From Chloroflexota bacterium (GTDB taxonomy: Bacteria > Chloroflexota > Anaerolineae > Anaerolineales > Anaerolineaceae), in NCBI GenBank assembly GCA_029561345.1, contig JAKQJC010000020.1, positions 62,001-126,000 on the forward strand: 64,000 nt of DNA, written 5' to 3'. This document shows positions 49,196 to 59,000 of the stretch, piece by piece. Both the position numbers and the translations under genes were made by a program. Within the stretch, counting starts at the first letter, position 1, and each line of letters starts with the position of its first letter. The notes beneath the pieces were generated by a model. It saw nothing but the letters and a program-made list of their open reading frames with translations, was not told the origin of the DNA and did not search any database.

Positions 49196-50218
49196 ATGGA
49201 CCTGGTCAATCGTAGTGCTGCTGTGATCAAGCCCAAACAACCCTTTGTGGATTGGATTAATCAGAATCAGGCGATTCAAAGTCTTTCATCCATCACACTT
49301 GAAACGGCGCAGAATGACAGCACGGCGGTCTTGATTCCGGATTTGCCTTCATTAAAGGACTTGACCGAATTCATCCAGCAGGTGAAGCCCAACCTGTTTG
49401 AAATGGAACTGGCCTCGTGGTGCGCCAACCGCAGCACCTGGCCGGCTGACCGCTCTGCCGAACAGTTTGACCAGTGGTTTCACGTGGATATTCATTCCAT
49501 GGTCTGGGATATCACCGATGAATCTGCCTTCCGTGTCATTCAACCCGAAGCTGAAGAAGGTTTTAAAGTTTCCGATGCCGTGGCGGTGAAGCTGGGCGTC
49601 AAAGACGATGAACAGGGCATTGACCTGGCAGGCTGGCAGGGGCGCATCATGGAGATCATCCAGGCCGAAAACGGCCAGGCCGCCGCCATTGTGCGCTGGG
49701 ACAGCCTCACTCTGCGGCGCATGTCGCGCCGCTATATGGATCACTGCCGCCAAAACGGGCAGGATTGGGGTGAGATGGTGCTGAACCTGGACCAGCTTGA
49801 GCTGACCCAGCCGCGCGACACCCAGGAGCAGGCCGAAAAAGCCTACCGCGAACTGTCTGCCCGCTCCAGCCGCACCTACCCTGAGGATCAGATGATGCGC
49901 ATCCAGCAGGTGATGGATGACGGCGAAGAAAACGAATTGAGCGCCCTCGAAACCTGGCGGCACCACCTTAAAACCTCGCTGACGCTGCCCTTCGAAGCCC
50001 AGGTGGTGGAATTTGAAGAAGGCAAATTCATCCACTCTGGCGACAAAGTACTGGTGACCTGCGTGGCGCTGGTGGATGATATGTATGGGGTGACGGCGCA
50101 CATCAAGTTCAAGGGCCGCTACTTTGAATTTCCAATTTGCTATCTCGAGGCGATGGAAGATAAAACCTCCAACCGCCAGCTGGTGGAAGATTACAACGCC
50201 TGGTTTGCCACGCGCTGA
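49196..50218 (+). CDS. Protein with CcbP-like C-terminal domain
   Basis: A 340-residue soluble protein. The N-terminal third is unknown. Residues 120-180 (FKVSDAVAVKLGV; DLAGWQGRIMEI; AIVRWDSLTLRRM) look like a small SH3-like beta-barrel. The C-terminal 85 residues (SLTLPFEAQVVEFEEGKFIH; SGDKVLVTCV; YGVTAHIKFKGRYFEFPICY; DYNAWFATR) resemble the calcium-binding CcbP family of cyanobacteria, although I cannot confirm that all acidic ligands are kept. Ca2+ buffering or signalling is therefore only a possibility. GGAGG lies before the ATG. Confidence 0.55.
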   Translation: MDLVNRSAAVIKPKQPFVDWINQNQAIQSLSSITLETAQNDSTAVLIPDLPSLKDLTEFIQQVKPNLFEMELASWCANRSTWPADRSAEQFDQWFHVDIHSMVWDITDESAFRVIQPEAEEGFKVSDAVAVKLGVKDDEQGIDLAGWQGRIMEIIQAENGQAAAIVRWDSLTLRRMSRRYMDHCRQNGQDWGEMVLNLDQLELTQPRDTQEQAEKAYRELSARSSRTYPEDQMMRIQQVMDDGEENELSALETWRHHLKTSLTLPFEAQVVEFEEGKFIHSGDKVLVTCVALVDDMYGVTAHIKFKGRYFEFPICYLEAMEDKTSNRQLVEDYNAWFATR

Positions 50219-50249
50219 GCCCTGAGCAAACGCCAGAATTGAATTTTCA

Positions 50250-50289
50250 AACCTTCTCCTCTTGCATGCCGCGAGGGAGAAGGTTTTTT
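50250..50289 (+). terminator. Terminator after the CcbP-like gene
   Basis: AACCTTCTCC (50250-50259) pairs with GGAGAAGGTT (50276-50285), followed by TTTT. The loop can pair further. Confidence 0.8.
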
Positions 50290-50404
50290 ATCTCGCCTGG
50301 ATGCGATGAGAAGATATTGCGGCTTTCCTGGGTAGGCAGTAAGTTTTTTGCCCTGTCCTGATTTTACCGGTGGTGATAGAATGAAGGCCGTCAGGTGAAA
50401 AATA

Positions 50405-50896
50405 ATGTCCAGCCAAACATTCCCCCTCCTTTATGTCCTGTGCTTTCTCACGCGCAACGATCAAATTCTGATGCTGCACCGCAACAAGGCGCCCAACCTG
50501 GGCCTGTGGAACGGCGTGGGCGGGCATATTGAGGCGGGCGAAACCCCGCTGCAGGCCTGCCTGCGCGAAGTGCGCGAAGAAACCGGCTTCACCCTCTCTT
50601 CAGCCCGCTTTGGCGGCCTGGTGACCTGGGAGGGCTTTGAATTCCCCCTTGGCGGCATGGCGGTGTTCACGGCGGCCGCCCCTGAAGGCAGCCTGCCGCC
50701 CTGCGTGGAAGGCGAGCTGGCCTGGAAACCGCGCCAGTGGGTTTTCAGCGCGCCAGATGTGGTCAGCAACATTCCTCTTTTTCTGCCGGCCATGCTGGCC
50801 GGAGAACCCGCCCGCACCTTTCACTTTTTCTATCGCGGCGGAGAGCTGCTTGAGCACGAAGAACGCCCGCTGCTGCCGCACCTGTATGACAAATGA
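50405..50896 (+). CDS. NUDIX hydrolase (MutT-like)
   Basis: A 163-residue NUDIX protein. The catalytic Nudix box begins GGHIEAGETPLQACLREV and ends REETGF, with all metal-ligand Glu residues. MLHRNKAPNLGLWNGVGGHI and the later VEGELAWKPRQWVF (the usual E..W region) fit MutT/8-oxo-dGTP diphosphatase-like members, which cleave nucleoside diphosphates linked to another group. AGGTG lies before ATG 50405, and an extended TGATAGAAT -10-like box is just upstream. Confidence 0.87.
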   Translation: MSSQTFPLLYVLCFLTRNDQILMLHRNKAPNLGLWNGVGGHIEAGETPLQACLREVREETGFTLSSARFGGLVTWEGFEFPLGGMAVFTAAAPEGSLPPCVEGELAWKPRQWVFSAPDVVSNIPLFLPAMLAGEPARTFHFFYRGGELLEHEERPLLPHLYDK

Positions 50897-50944
50897 CCGC
50901 AAACAGGCGATATTTCGGCCTGCCAGAAACAGGTCAAACGGGGG

Positions 50945-50950
50945 TATAAT
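50945..50950 (+). promoter_or_regulatory. -10 box of the trans-sulfuration gene
   Basis: TATAAT about 100 bases before ATG 51050. The -35 is unclear, and I saw no SAM or T-box riboswitch fold in the leader. Confidence 0.5.
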
Positions 50951-51049
50951 TTTTAAGATGTTTTTTGACTTCACGCGGATCAACCGCCAAATCGGGATTA
51001 ACCGGGCCTGTTGCGGCAGGCATCATTTTATTTAAGGAGCAGAGAGCCC

Positions 51050-52288
51050 ATGAGCGATTTCTCATCCAAGTTTGGCTTGGGCACCGTGGTGACCCATGTT
51101 GCTGAAGGACACAACGCGCAGCATGCGCATGTCACCCCCATTTACCAGACATCCACCTTCAGCTTCCCGGATGTGGCCACCGGCGCCTCCATTTTTAAAG
51201 GCGAACAGCCAGGTTATGTATACACGCGCATCAACAACCCCAACCTCGACCAGCTGGCGCAAAAATATGCCGTGCTGGAAGGCCTCGATTTGCTGCGCGC
51301 GCAGCCCGAACGCCCCGTGGAAGAAGTGGTGGACGGCTGGGTTTTCGGCTCAGGCATGGCAGCCATCACCTCGGCCATTCTGGCGCGGGTGAAGGGCGGC
51401 GACACGGTGATTGCCCAGGAAGCTCTTTACGGCGCCACCTTCACCTTCCTGCACGATATGGCCCCCCAATATGGCATCAAGGTGGTGTGGCTGAAGGATT
51501 ATTCGGCCGCCAGCTGGGAGAAGGCCTTTGCAGAAAACCCCCAGGCCACCCTGGCCTATGCTGAAACGCCTGCCAACCCCACCATGGCCCTGGTGGACCT
51601 GGCCGCGGTGGCTGAAATTGCCCACCGTTACAATGCCTGGCTGATGGTGGATAACACCTTCGCCTCGCCCTACTGCCAGCGCCCGCTCACCCTGGGCGCG
51701 GATGTGGTGGTGCATTCCACCACCAAGTACCTCTCCGGACACGGTCAGGTGGTCGGCGGTGCAGTCATCAGCCGTCATGTCGATTATGTGCGCAAGCCGC
51801 TTTACGGCATGCTCAAGGTTCTGGGCGGCGTTCCCAGCCCCTTCGATGCCTGGCTGGCCAACACCGGCCTCAAAACCTTTGAACTGCGCATGCAGCGCCA
51901 CTGCGAAAACACCATCCAGGTGGCCCGCTTCCTCGAAGATCACCCCAAAGTGGACGTCACCTATTACCCCGGCCTGGAAAGCCATCCTGACCATGCCATT
52001 GCCAAGAAGCAGATGCTGCACTACGGCGGCATGATTTCCTTCGAATTGAAGGGCGGCCTGAAGGCCGGCGAAGCCATGATGAACAATGTCAGATTGGCCA
52101 CCCTGGCGGTCAGCCTGGGCAATGTGGATACCCTTATCCAGCATCCCGCCAGCATGACCCACGCCAGCGTGCCGCAGAAAGACCGCCTGAGCATGGGCAT
52201 CACCGACGGGCTGGTGCGCCTTTCGGTGGGCGTGGAAAACGTGGAAGATATTCTGGAAGATCTGGATCAGGCCCTGGCCAAGAGCTGA
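51050..52288 (+). CDS. PLP-dependent trans-sulfuration enzyme (Cys/Met metabolism family)
   Basis: A 412-residue enzyme of the cystathionine gamma-synthase / methionine gamma-lyase / O-acetylhomoserine sulfhydrylase family. Features: HVTPIYQTSTFSFPDVATGA, YTRINNPNLDQLAQK, VFGSGMAAITSAIL, ETPANPTMALVDLAAVAE and the PLP-binding Lys226 in HSTTKYLSGHGQVVGG. The motif NVRLATLAVSLGNVDTLIQH and SVGVENVEDILEDL end the fold. It has an insertion between the NPN motif and GSGMAA (LLRAQPERPVEEVVDGW). The reaction cannot be fixed from sequence alone. Start ATG 51050 has AAGGAG upstream. Confidence 0.9.
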   Translation: MSDFSSKFGLGTVVTHVAEGHNAQHAHVTPIYQTSTFSFPDVATGASIFKGEQPGYVYTRINNPNLDQLAQKYAVLEGLDLLRAQPERPVEEVVDGWVFGSGMAAITSAILARVKGGDTVIAQEALYGATFTFLHDMAPQYGIKVVWLKDYSAASWEKAFAENPQATLAYAETPANPTMALVDLAAVAEIAHRYNAWLMVDNTFASPYCQRPLTLGADVVVHSTTKYLSGHGQVVGGAVISRHVDYVRKPLYGMLKVLGGVPSPFDAWLANTGLKTFELRMQRHCENTIQVARFLEDHPKVDVTYYPGLESHPDHAIAKKQMLHYGGMISFELKGGLKAGEAMMNNVRLATLAVSLGNVDTLIQHPASMTHASVPQKDRLSMGITDGLVRLSVGVENVEDILEDLDQALAKS

Positions 52289-52324
52289 AGCAGTTGATCG
52301 GCTGGTCGCATCCGTTTTAAAGCC

Positions 52325-52357
52325 AGAGCTCCCCGATATCCTCCGGGGAGCTCTTTT
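52325..52357 (+). terminator. Terminator after the trans-sulfuration gene
   Basis: AGAGCTCCCCG (52325-52335) pairs perfectly with CGGGGAGCTCT (52344-52354), followed by TTT. Confidence 0.88.
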
Positions 52358-52383
52358 TGGTGGAATCGTTCTGCCCTGGCAGG

Positions 52384-52692
52384 CTATGCCGGCAGGCTCA
52401 GCACGGTGCGGGCAATAAAGGCAGTGATGCCCAGCACCGCCATGACAATGGCAACGGCCTTGCGCCATAGAGGTAATCTGCTCCAGGGAGTGGCGCCGTG
52501 GGCAATCATGCCGAAGCCAAAGCCTTCCCAGGCCGCCGCATCCAGGTAGGAATAAGGCAGGCTGTCATTCAGCAGCGAAGTTAACCCCATTAAAAGGAAA
52601 GCAATGCCCAGCAGGATTTCATAGTCGAGGGTGGATTGGGGGGGCTGTTTGGGGTCTTTTTTGCCCCTGGAGTTGGCCGGCGCAGTGGTCAT
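52384..52692 (-). CDS. Small membrane protein of unknown function
   Basis: A 102-residue protein. A charged N-terminal tail (residues 1-26) precedes two hydrophobic segments (about 28-45, YEILLGIAFLLMGLTSLL, and 78-100, VAIVMAVLGITAFIARTVL), probably two membrane helices with a Gly/Phe-rich loop. GAGGT lies before ATG 52692. It is convergent with the trans-sulfuration gene and follows the glycosyltransferase-like gene on the same strand after a 70-base gap. No family recognised. Confidence 0.6.
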   Translation of the reverse strand: MTTAPANSRGKKDPKQPPQSTLDYEILLGIAFLLMGLTSLLNDSLPYSYLDAAAWEGFGFGMIAHGATPWSRLPLWRKAVAIVMAVLGITAFIARTVLSLPA

Positions 52693-52762
52693 GGCATACC
52701 TCAATCAGGAGTGGTGTCTTTAATATAGCCGAGTTGGAAAAATTTCGCAAGTCAGACCGCGA

Positions 52763-54700
52763 TTAAGGCGCCACCGTGTAAGCGGAACCGGTGAAGAGCT
52801 GGGCTGAGCCGTAATTTTGATACAGTTCGAGGCCGTGCAGGCGGGTTTTATCGCCGCAGAAGGTGCAGATGATGGCGCAGGGTTTGAAAGCCGGGTCGCG
52901 GTAGCGCTCCAGCGGCGGGGTGGTGTAAATCACCTCCAGTTTGTAACCGCTTTGCGGCGCCTTCAGCAAAAACCAGAAGAGGTATTCCGGGTCATGCGAA
53001 TCGATCTGCAGCCCCACCTCGCGGCAGGGCAGGGTCAGCAGGTCGCGGCTGAGCGCCAGGAAACCTTCGCGGAAATCCACCAGAGAGCCAAAAACCGTCT
53101 TTTCAGCCAGTTCCAGCAGGATGCTGCCAGAGGTACACTGGCCCACACAGGGGATGGTGAATGGGTCGGGTGAATTGTCACGCATGGCGATGAGAGGGCG
53201 GGTGCGGTTGATCAGGGCATAGGGCAGGGCATAAAGGAACAGCAGAAAAACTGCCGCCTGCGCCAGGCGGCGCCGCCCGGCGGCCTCCACGGCCAGGCCA
53301 AAAACCGCCGCCCAGCTCATCAAAAAAGGCAGCTGGTAGCGCATGCCGTACTGATCGAAATGCAGCACCCCCACCAGGCAGGCCAAAAGGCTCAATGATA
53401 GCAAGGCATAGGCTGCCTGCAGACGCCCGGTCCATTTTTTACGAAACGCCCAAAGCAAGATGATCGTCAACGCGATCAGGAGAAAATGCAGCGGGCTGCC
53501 GGCCAGGTCATCACGGTTCCAACTCCAGATAAATTGAAACTCGGCCAGGTTGGGATCCACACTGCCAAAGACAGCGCGCAGCCCGTCCAGCAGCGCCGCG
53601 TTGACGGAATCAAACGGGGTGACGAAATTCATCAGCACGTCGCGCGTCAGCGCCGCCAGAAACGGCAGCACGCCGCTCTGCCCGGCGGTGTGGTTGGCCA
53701 CCCAATCAGAGGATCCCAGCGGTCCGCCATAAGTGATGGTGTTGCGCACCCAGTATCCCAGATTGAGAACCAGCACAGCCAGTCCGTTGATCCCCGCCTG
53801 GGCAGCCAAAAAAGCCAGCCCTTTGCGCCGCCGCAGCCAGACCGCCAGCAGCCAGATCACCACCGGCAGGGCATAGGGATAGAATGTGCCCTTGGTGAGC
53901 AGCCCCAGGGCCAGGCAGAGCGCCAGAGCCAGGGTTTCTTCTGGAAAAAGATCGCGGCGGGCTGAAAGCACGGCAAAATAGAGCATGCCCAGCAGCCAGA
54001 AGGCCGCCACCAGGTCGTTCTGGCTGCTGCTGGCCTGCAGCAGGGCCATGGGCAGGCTGAGGCCGAAAGCCGCGGCCAGCCACTGTCCCAGGCGCCCCGC
54101 GCCCAGCAGCCGCGCCAGACCAGCCACCAGAGCCAGGCAGCCCAGCAGGCTCAGCCACTGCACCAGGTTTGCCATCTGATCCGAACCCCACAGCAGGTAA
54201 AAGTGAAGAATGGGAAGCTCAGCCCAGATGGGATTCATCAGCTGCGGATCATAAGCGGTGACATAGTGCTGCAGGCCGCCGTTTTGAATCCAATGCGCCA
54301 CGCGCGGCATGTGATATTGCAGGGCGTCGTTGTTGTTGGTGGGGCTGAGGATGGCCACCACCAGCAGCAGGCTCATCACCAGTCCGGCGCCGGCCAGGGC
54401 CAGGCCGTCAAAACGGGTCAGGCCGATTCTGCCTGGCGGCAGGCGCAGCAAACCCAAACGCCAGCCGAAGATCAGCACCCAAACCAGCGCCGCCGCCCAG
54501 CTCAGAGATACCATGAAGGCATTCAATCCGTGAAACAAGGACAATCCTTCTGAGGTCAGGGTCATCCATGCGCCCCAAGTGGCTGCCGTCTGGATCAACG
54601 GGCTGCGCCAGTCCGTATCCGGGCGGTTTTTCTGGCGCTGATAAGCAGAGAAAAGGATATACAGGGCAATAAAAACGGTCAGGGGTAATAACAGCAGCAT
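52763..54700 (-). CDS. Polytopic glycosyltransferase-like membrane protein (GT39/PMT-like)
   Basis: A 645-residue protein with about 11-13 hydrophobic helices. Around residues 145-180 is SPTNNNDALQYHMPRVAHWI, which resembles the first outer loop of lipid-linked sugar transferases of the ArnT/PMT type, where acidic residues after TM1 are catalytic (here Asp in NNNDALQYH). It also has LVAAFWLLGMLYFAVLSA and a soluble C-terminal domain (about 545-645) with several Cys (VGQCTSGSILLELAEK; CAIICTFCGDK). Such proteins move sugars from polyprenyl phosphate outside the membrane. AGGAGG precedes ATG 54700. The donor is unknown. Confidence 0.75.
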   Translation of the reverse strand: MLLLLPLTVFIALYILFSAYQRQKNRPDTDWRSPLIQTAATWGAWMTLTSEGLSLFHGLNAFMVSLSWAAALVWVLIFGWRLGLLRLPPGRIGLTRFDGLALAGAGLVMSLLLVVAILSPTNNNDALQYHMPRVAHWIQNGGLQHYVTAYDPQLMNPIWAELPILHFYLLWGSDQMANLVQWLSLLGCLALVAGLARLLGAGRLGQWLAAAFGLSLPMALLQASSSQNDLVAAFWLLGMLYFAVLSARRDLFPEETLALALCLALGLLTKGTFYPYALPVVIWLLAVWLRRRKGLAFLAAQAGINGLAVLVLNLGYWVRNTITYGGPLGSSDWVANHTAGQSGVLPFLAALTRDVLMNFVTPFDSVNAALLDGLRAVFGSVDPNLAEFQFIWSWNRDDLAGSPLHFLLIALTIILLWAFRKKWTGRLQAAYALLSLSLLACLVGVLHFDQYGMRYQLPFLMSWAAVFGLAVEAAGRRRLAQAAVFLLFLYALPYALINRTRPLIAMRDNSPDPFTIPCVGQCTSGSILLELAEKTVFGSLVDFREGFLALSRDLLTLPCREVGLQIDSHDPEYLFWFLLKAPQSGYKLEVIYTTPPLERYRDPAFKPCAIICTFCGDKTRLHGLELYQNYGSAQLFTGSAYTVAP

Positions 54701-54788
54701 GATTCCTCCTGCGGCTGCGACTGCGGGCAGCCGGACTGCCTTCAGTATACCTGAATTGAGGGCGATCAACAAGGCGATGGACGGGTGA

Positions 54789-54797
54789 TGATATAAT
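54789..54797 (+). promoter_or_regulatory. Extended -10 box of the MoeZ-like gene
   Basis: TGATATAAT, identical to the element before the gene at 5500, 43 bases before ATG 54840. Confidence 0.6.
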
Positions 54798-54839
54798 CAA
54801 GTTATTAACCCAACCCATCTTCACCCAAGGAGATCTTTC

Positions 54840-55985
54840 ATGACTGCTGACCTGAACCCGGCCGAACTGCTGCGCTATTCGCGCCATCTGATGCTGCCCG
54901 AAGTGGGGCTGGAAGGGCAGCGCAAGCTGAAAGCAGCCTCGGTGCTGGTGGTGGGCACCGGCGGACTGGGCTCGCCCATTGCGCTTTATCTGGCTGCCGC
55001 TGGCGTGGGGCGGCTGGGCCTGGTGGATGACGATGTGGTGGATGTATCCAACCTGCAGCGCCAGATTTTGCACAGCTCGGCCGCCACCGGCAGGCCCAAG
55101 GTGGAATCGGCCCGCACACGCCTGGCGGATCTCAACCCTGAAATTGAAATCGTTCCCTATCACACCCGCCTGACCAGTCAGAACGCCATGGACATTGCCG
55201 CCGGTTACGACATCATCGTGGACGGCACCGATAACTTCCCCACCCGCTACCTGCTCAACGACCTGTGCGTGCTGACCGGCAAGCCCTACATTTACGGTTC
55301 CATTTACCGCTTTGACGGCCAGATGAGCGTTTTTGATGCGCGCAGCGGTCCCTGTTACCGCTGCCTTTTCCCGGCGCCGCCGCCCCCCCACCTGGCCCCC
55401 ACCTGCGCCGACGGCGGGGTGCTGGGTATTTTGCCCGGCACCATTGGCTCGCTGCAGGCCACCGAAACCATCAAACTCATCCTGGGCGCCGGCAGCCCCC
55501 TGATTGGCAAGCTGCTGCTCTATGACGCCCTCGATTTGAGCTTTCAACAGGTGAGCCTGCGGAAAAACCCACACTGCAAGGTATGCAGCGCAGAACCGGA
55601 AATCACCGGCCTGATAGACTATGAAGATTTCTGCCATCTCAAACCGGCAGATCCGGCTGCCCAGGCAGCCCTTGAAGTGACCCCCGCTGAACTGGCGGCC
55701 CGCCTGGCCGGAGCCAACCCGCCGCGCCTCATTGATGTGCGCGAACCGGTGGAACAGCAGGTCTCCACCATCGCCGGCGCCGAGCTGATCCCTTACGGGC
55801 AGATTCTGGCCCAAACGGTGGAACTGGACCCGCAGGCCGAGATGGTCTTCTTCTGCCGCACCGGCATCCGCGGCATGCGCGTGGTGGAAAACCTGGTCAG
55901 CCGCGGTTTCTGCCGTGTGGCTTCGCTGCGCGGCGGCATCAATGCCTGGGCCCGCGAAGTGGACCCTGCGGTGCGGCAGTATTAG
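54840..55985 (+). CDS. E1-like adenylyltransferase with C-terminal rhodanese domain (MoeB/MoeZ type)
   Basis: A 381-residue E1-rhodanese fusion. It adenylates the C-terminal Gly of a small ubiquitin-like sulfur carrier and can then pass sulfur to it, for molybdopterin, thiamine or cysteine synthesis. Residues 1-270 are the ThiF/MoeB domain: RYSRHLMLPEVGLEGQRKL, VVGTGGLGSPIALYLA, NLQRQILHSSAATGRPKVES, DGTDNFPTRYLLND. Zinc Cys pairs are CYRC near residue 176 and CKVC near 247. Residues 280-380 are a rhodanese with Cys339 in FFCRTGIRG. AAGGAG precedes the ATG. The sulfur carrier gene is not nearby. Confidence 0.92.
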   Translation: MTADLNPAELLRYSRHLMLPEVGLEGQRKLKAASVLVVGTGGLGSPIALYLAAAGVGRLGLVDDDVVDVSNLQRQILHSSAATGRPKVESARTRLADLNPEIEIVPYHTRLTSQNAMDIAAGYDIIVDGTDNFPTRYLLNDLCVLTGKPYIYGSIYRFDGQMSVFDARSGPCYRCLFPAPPPPHLAPTCADGGVLGILPGTIGSLQATETIKLILGAGSPLIGKLLLYDALDLSFQQVSLRKNPHCKVCSAEPEITGLIDYEDFCHLKPADPAAQAALEVTPAELAARLAGANPPRLIDVREPVEQQVSTIAGAELIPYGQILAQTVELDPQAEMVFFCRTGIRGMRVVENLVSRGFCRVASLRGGINAWAREVDPAVRQY

Positions 55986-56010
55986 GCACAACACTTGCAG
56001 AGCTGAGGCT

Positions 56011-59000
56011 ATGTCACATCAACGCATTCTGCTCACCTGCCTGGTCCTGCTGCTCATCTTCAGCGCAGCCTGCGGCCCTGTCCGCGCTGCCACCGTGCCA
56101 GCTTTAACGGCAACCCCCGGCCCCACCGCGCAAAAAATGACCCTGGCCCCCACCTGGACGCGCGCCGCCGCTGACGGCATCACGCCTCAGGCAGCCCCGG
56201 CCGTCACCCCCACCCCGCAATTCAGCGCCAACTGGATCTCATACGACCTGCTGCCCATCCTCTACCCGGCCGCCGGGATAGCCGAAGGCGGCACGTTCCG
56301 GGTGGATAACCTGACAGGCAGCACAGCTTACCGCTTTACATCTGAACCTTTCACCATTCGCTACCCCCTGCGCCTTGATTTTTCCTTTATCGGCCTCGGC
56401 AGCCTGAGTCTTTGCGGGCTGGAAGATGCCGACCCCTGCCTGAGGGTGGATCCTGAAAGCCTGGTTCTTCAGGCCAGCGGGCAAACCCTGCCCCTGGGCC
56501 GCCTCAGCCCTGGCGGCAATTTCAGCCTGCTCATTTTAAGCCCCCGCGATGTGCACCTTTTGAATGGCCGCCTGCAGGAACTGCCGCTGGCGGCCTCCTT
56601 GCCCGCCGAAGCGGCCCTCTTCCCGGCTCACCAGGCCACCCTCCGGCTGGAAACTACAGCCCAGGCCAGCCAGAAGGTCACCCTGCTCAACCTGGCCTAC
56701 CCGCCCAATGAAACCGCCGGCCAGGCTGTGACCCTGGCCAGCAATGCGCAGATTCATGAAGTGCGCGGCGGCCTGGTCTTTGAGAGACCGGCCTACCTTT
56801 CCACAGGTTTGGCTCTGGAAGCTCTGGGCGCCTGGGGGGAACTGGCCCTGGTGCGCCATACCGGGCTTTACGGCCAGCAGCAGCTTTACCTGACGCCCCT
56901 TTCCAGCCTCAAACCGGCCCCCGCGGACCTGCCCGCCCTGCCGGCTTTGCAGGCCCCCTGGGTGCGCTCCGCGCAGGCGCTGCAGCCGGGGGTATGGCGC
57001 GGCGGGCGCCTGGGCAATGACGGCCTGTTTCTGGATAACAGCCGCGCCAGCACCAAAGCCGCCTTCAGCGCGGCGAACGGGTTTGGCCTGTTCCTGCACC
57101 TGGCAGCCTCTGGCCCGCAGACCGCGTTTTATCTTTCGCCGGGCGCAGCTGGCAACACCCCCCTTTCGCTGCCGTCCTACCTGAGCCTTGAAATCAAGGA
57201 CGGCCGGGAATTGATTCTGCATTACCGCAGCGCAGCCAGTGGGGCCGAGCAATCCTATCCGGCTGGCGAGCTGCCCGCCAACGGCCTGGTTTCCCTGCGC
57301 GTCAGCGGCCCACAGGCGGCCCTGTTCAACATGGCCGGTGAAACCCTGGCGGCGGTGGACCTGCCTGAAGCCCTCTTCGGAGAGCAGGTGTTCCTCTCAG
57401 CCGACGCCACCGGTTCCAGCCTGAGTATTTATGAAGCCGTGATCCTGCAGCCGGTGAACGGCAGCCCTGCCGCCCTGGGCGAGCTGGCCGCCAACCCCCT
57501 GCCGCCGACTGCCCTTATCCAGCCGGTGAACGCCGCCCGCCTGGCCGAATACGCCGCCTGGCGCAAGGGCCGCCTGATTGACGCCGCCTGGTCGCCCGAC
57601 GGCAGCCGCCTGGTGGTGACCTCAGCCGCGGGCCTGTATCTCTACGACACGGCCACCTGGGAAAACCTGCATTTCTTTGAAGCCAATTTCATCCCGCGGC
57701 GCGGCACTTTCTCGCCCGACGGGCGCTACCTGCTGGCCGAAAGCTACGACAGGCTGCGCATCTGGCGCCTGAGTGACGGCGAGCCGGTGTTGACCATGCG
57801 CGCCAAAAGCGCGGTCTGCTCGCCCGACGGGCGCTGGCTGGCGCTTTCAGGCGCGGGCTCTGGCAAGGAAGTGCATATTCGCCGCTTCGACACCTGGGAG
57901 CTGGAGCAAAACCTGGGAGAAATTGGCGATGCCGCGGCCTTCTCCGCCGATTCCAGCCTGCTGATCACCACCGATCATCCTGCCAACCAGCTCGACACCC
58001 TCATCCAGGCCTGGCAGGCGCCCAACTGGGGCCTGGTGCGCCAGAAAAAGATCACCGGCTACGTGCTGAACATTGCCGCGTCACCCGACCGGAAAACCCT
58101 GGCAGTGGCCTCATACCCGATGTATACCGGCATTCCCGTGGTGCAGTTCTGGGATGCGGCCGATTGGGAGCAAACGCGCAGCTTTGGCGAGGTGGAATGG
58201 CTGGGCTTTTCCGGCGACGGCCGGCAGGCTGCAGTGATTGAAAGCTCGCCGTTCAAAATTAAAATTCACATGGTTGATGTGGATGACCAGGGCGCCGCTT
58301 CCACGCTGAATTTCAGCTACCGTCCGCTGAAAACCGCGCTTTCGCCCGATTGGCAGCGCGGCGCAGCCCTGGCAGGCGACCGGGTGGTGATTTTCGGCGG
58401 GCAGGACGGCCGCAACCAGCAAAATCTTTACGGCTTTGTGCAAACCGAACATGACGCCATTTTGGTGATTGGCGAAGACGGCAGCCCGCTGGTGCTGACG
58501 GGCGTGCAAACCACCGAGTACCATCTCTGGGATATTCGCACCGATCAGGAGCTGCCCGCCGATCAGGCCACCGCCGCCGCCCGCGGCACCATTTCGCCGG
58601 ACGGCACCCTGGTGGCGCTCAGCCGCCGCCGCGAAGCGGTGACCCTCAAATGGCTTTCCGACGGCTCAGTGTTCAAAACGCTTTACCCGGTGCTGACCAA
58701 GCATAATTACAAGTTCCAGGTGGACCCGGCCTTTTCATTGGACGGCAGGCTGCTGGCGGCGCCTTCGCCCGAAGGCAAGGTGTGGGTGTGGCAGATCAAA
58801 GACGGCAAGCTGCTGTACAAGGTTGAACACGGCTCTGAAGTGCGCGGATTGGCCTTTTCGCCGGTGGAAGATCTCCTTGCATCTGTCTCAGTTGATGGTA
58901 AACTTAAACTCTGGCTGCCCGAAAACGGGCAGATCACCTGGGAAACCAGCCTGCAGCGCTATTCAGGCGACCTGGCTTTTTCACCTGACGGACGGCTGCT

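Noticed and set aside
50951..51049. Riboswitch in the leader of the trans-sulfuration gene
   Set aside because: The leader is short and I could not draw a SAM-type or T-box fold or an associated terminator.
54408..55994. 528-codon minus-strand open frame
   Set aside because: Runs opposite the well-supported MoeZ-like gene and into the glycosyltransferase-like gene; no recognisable motif.
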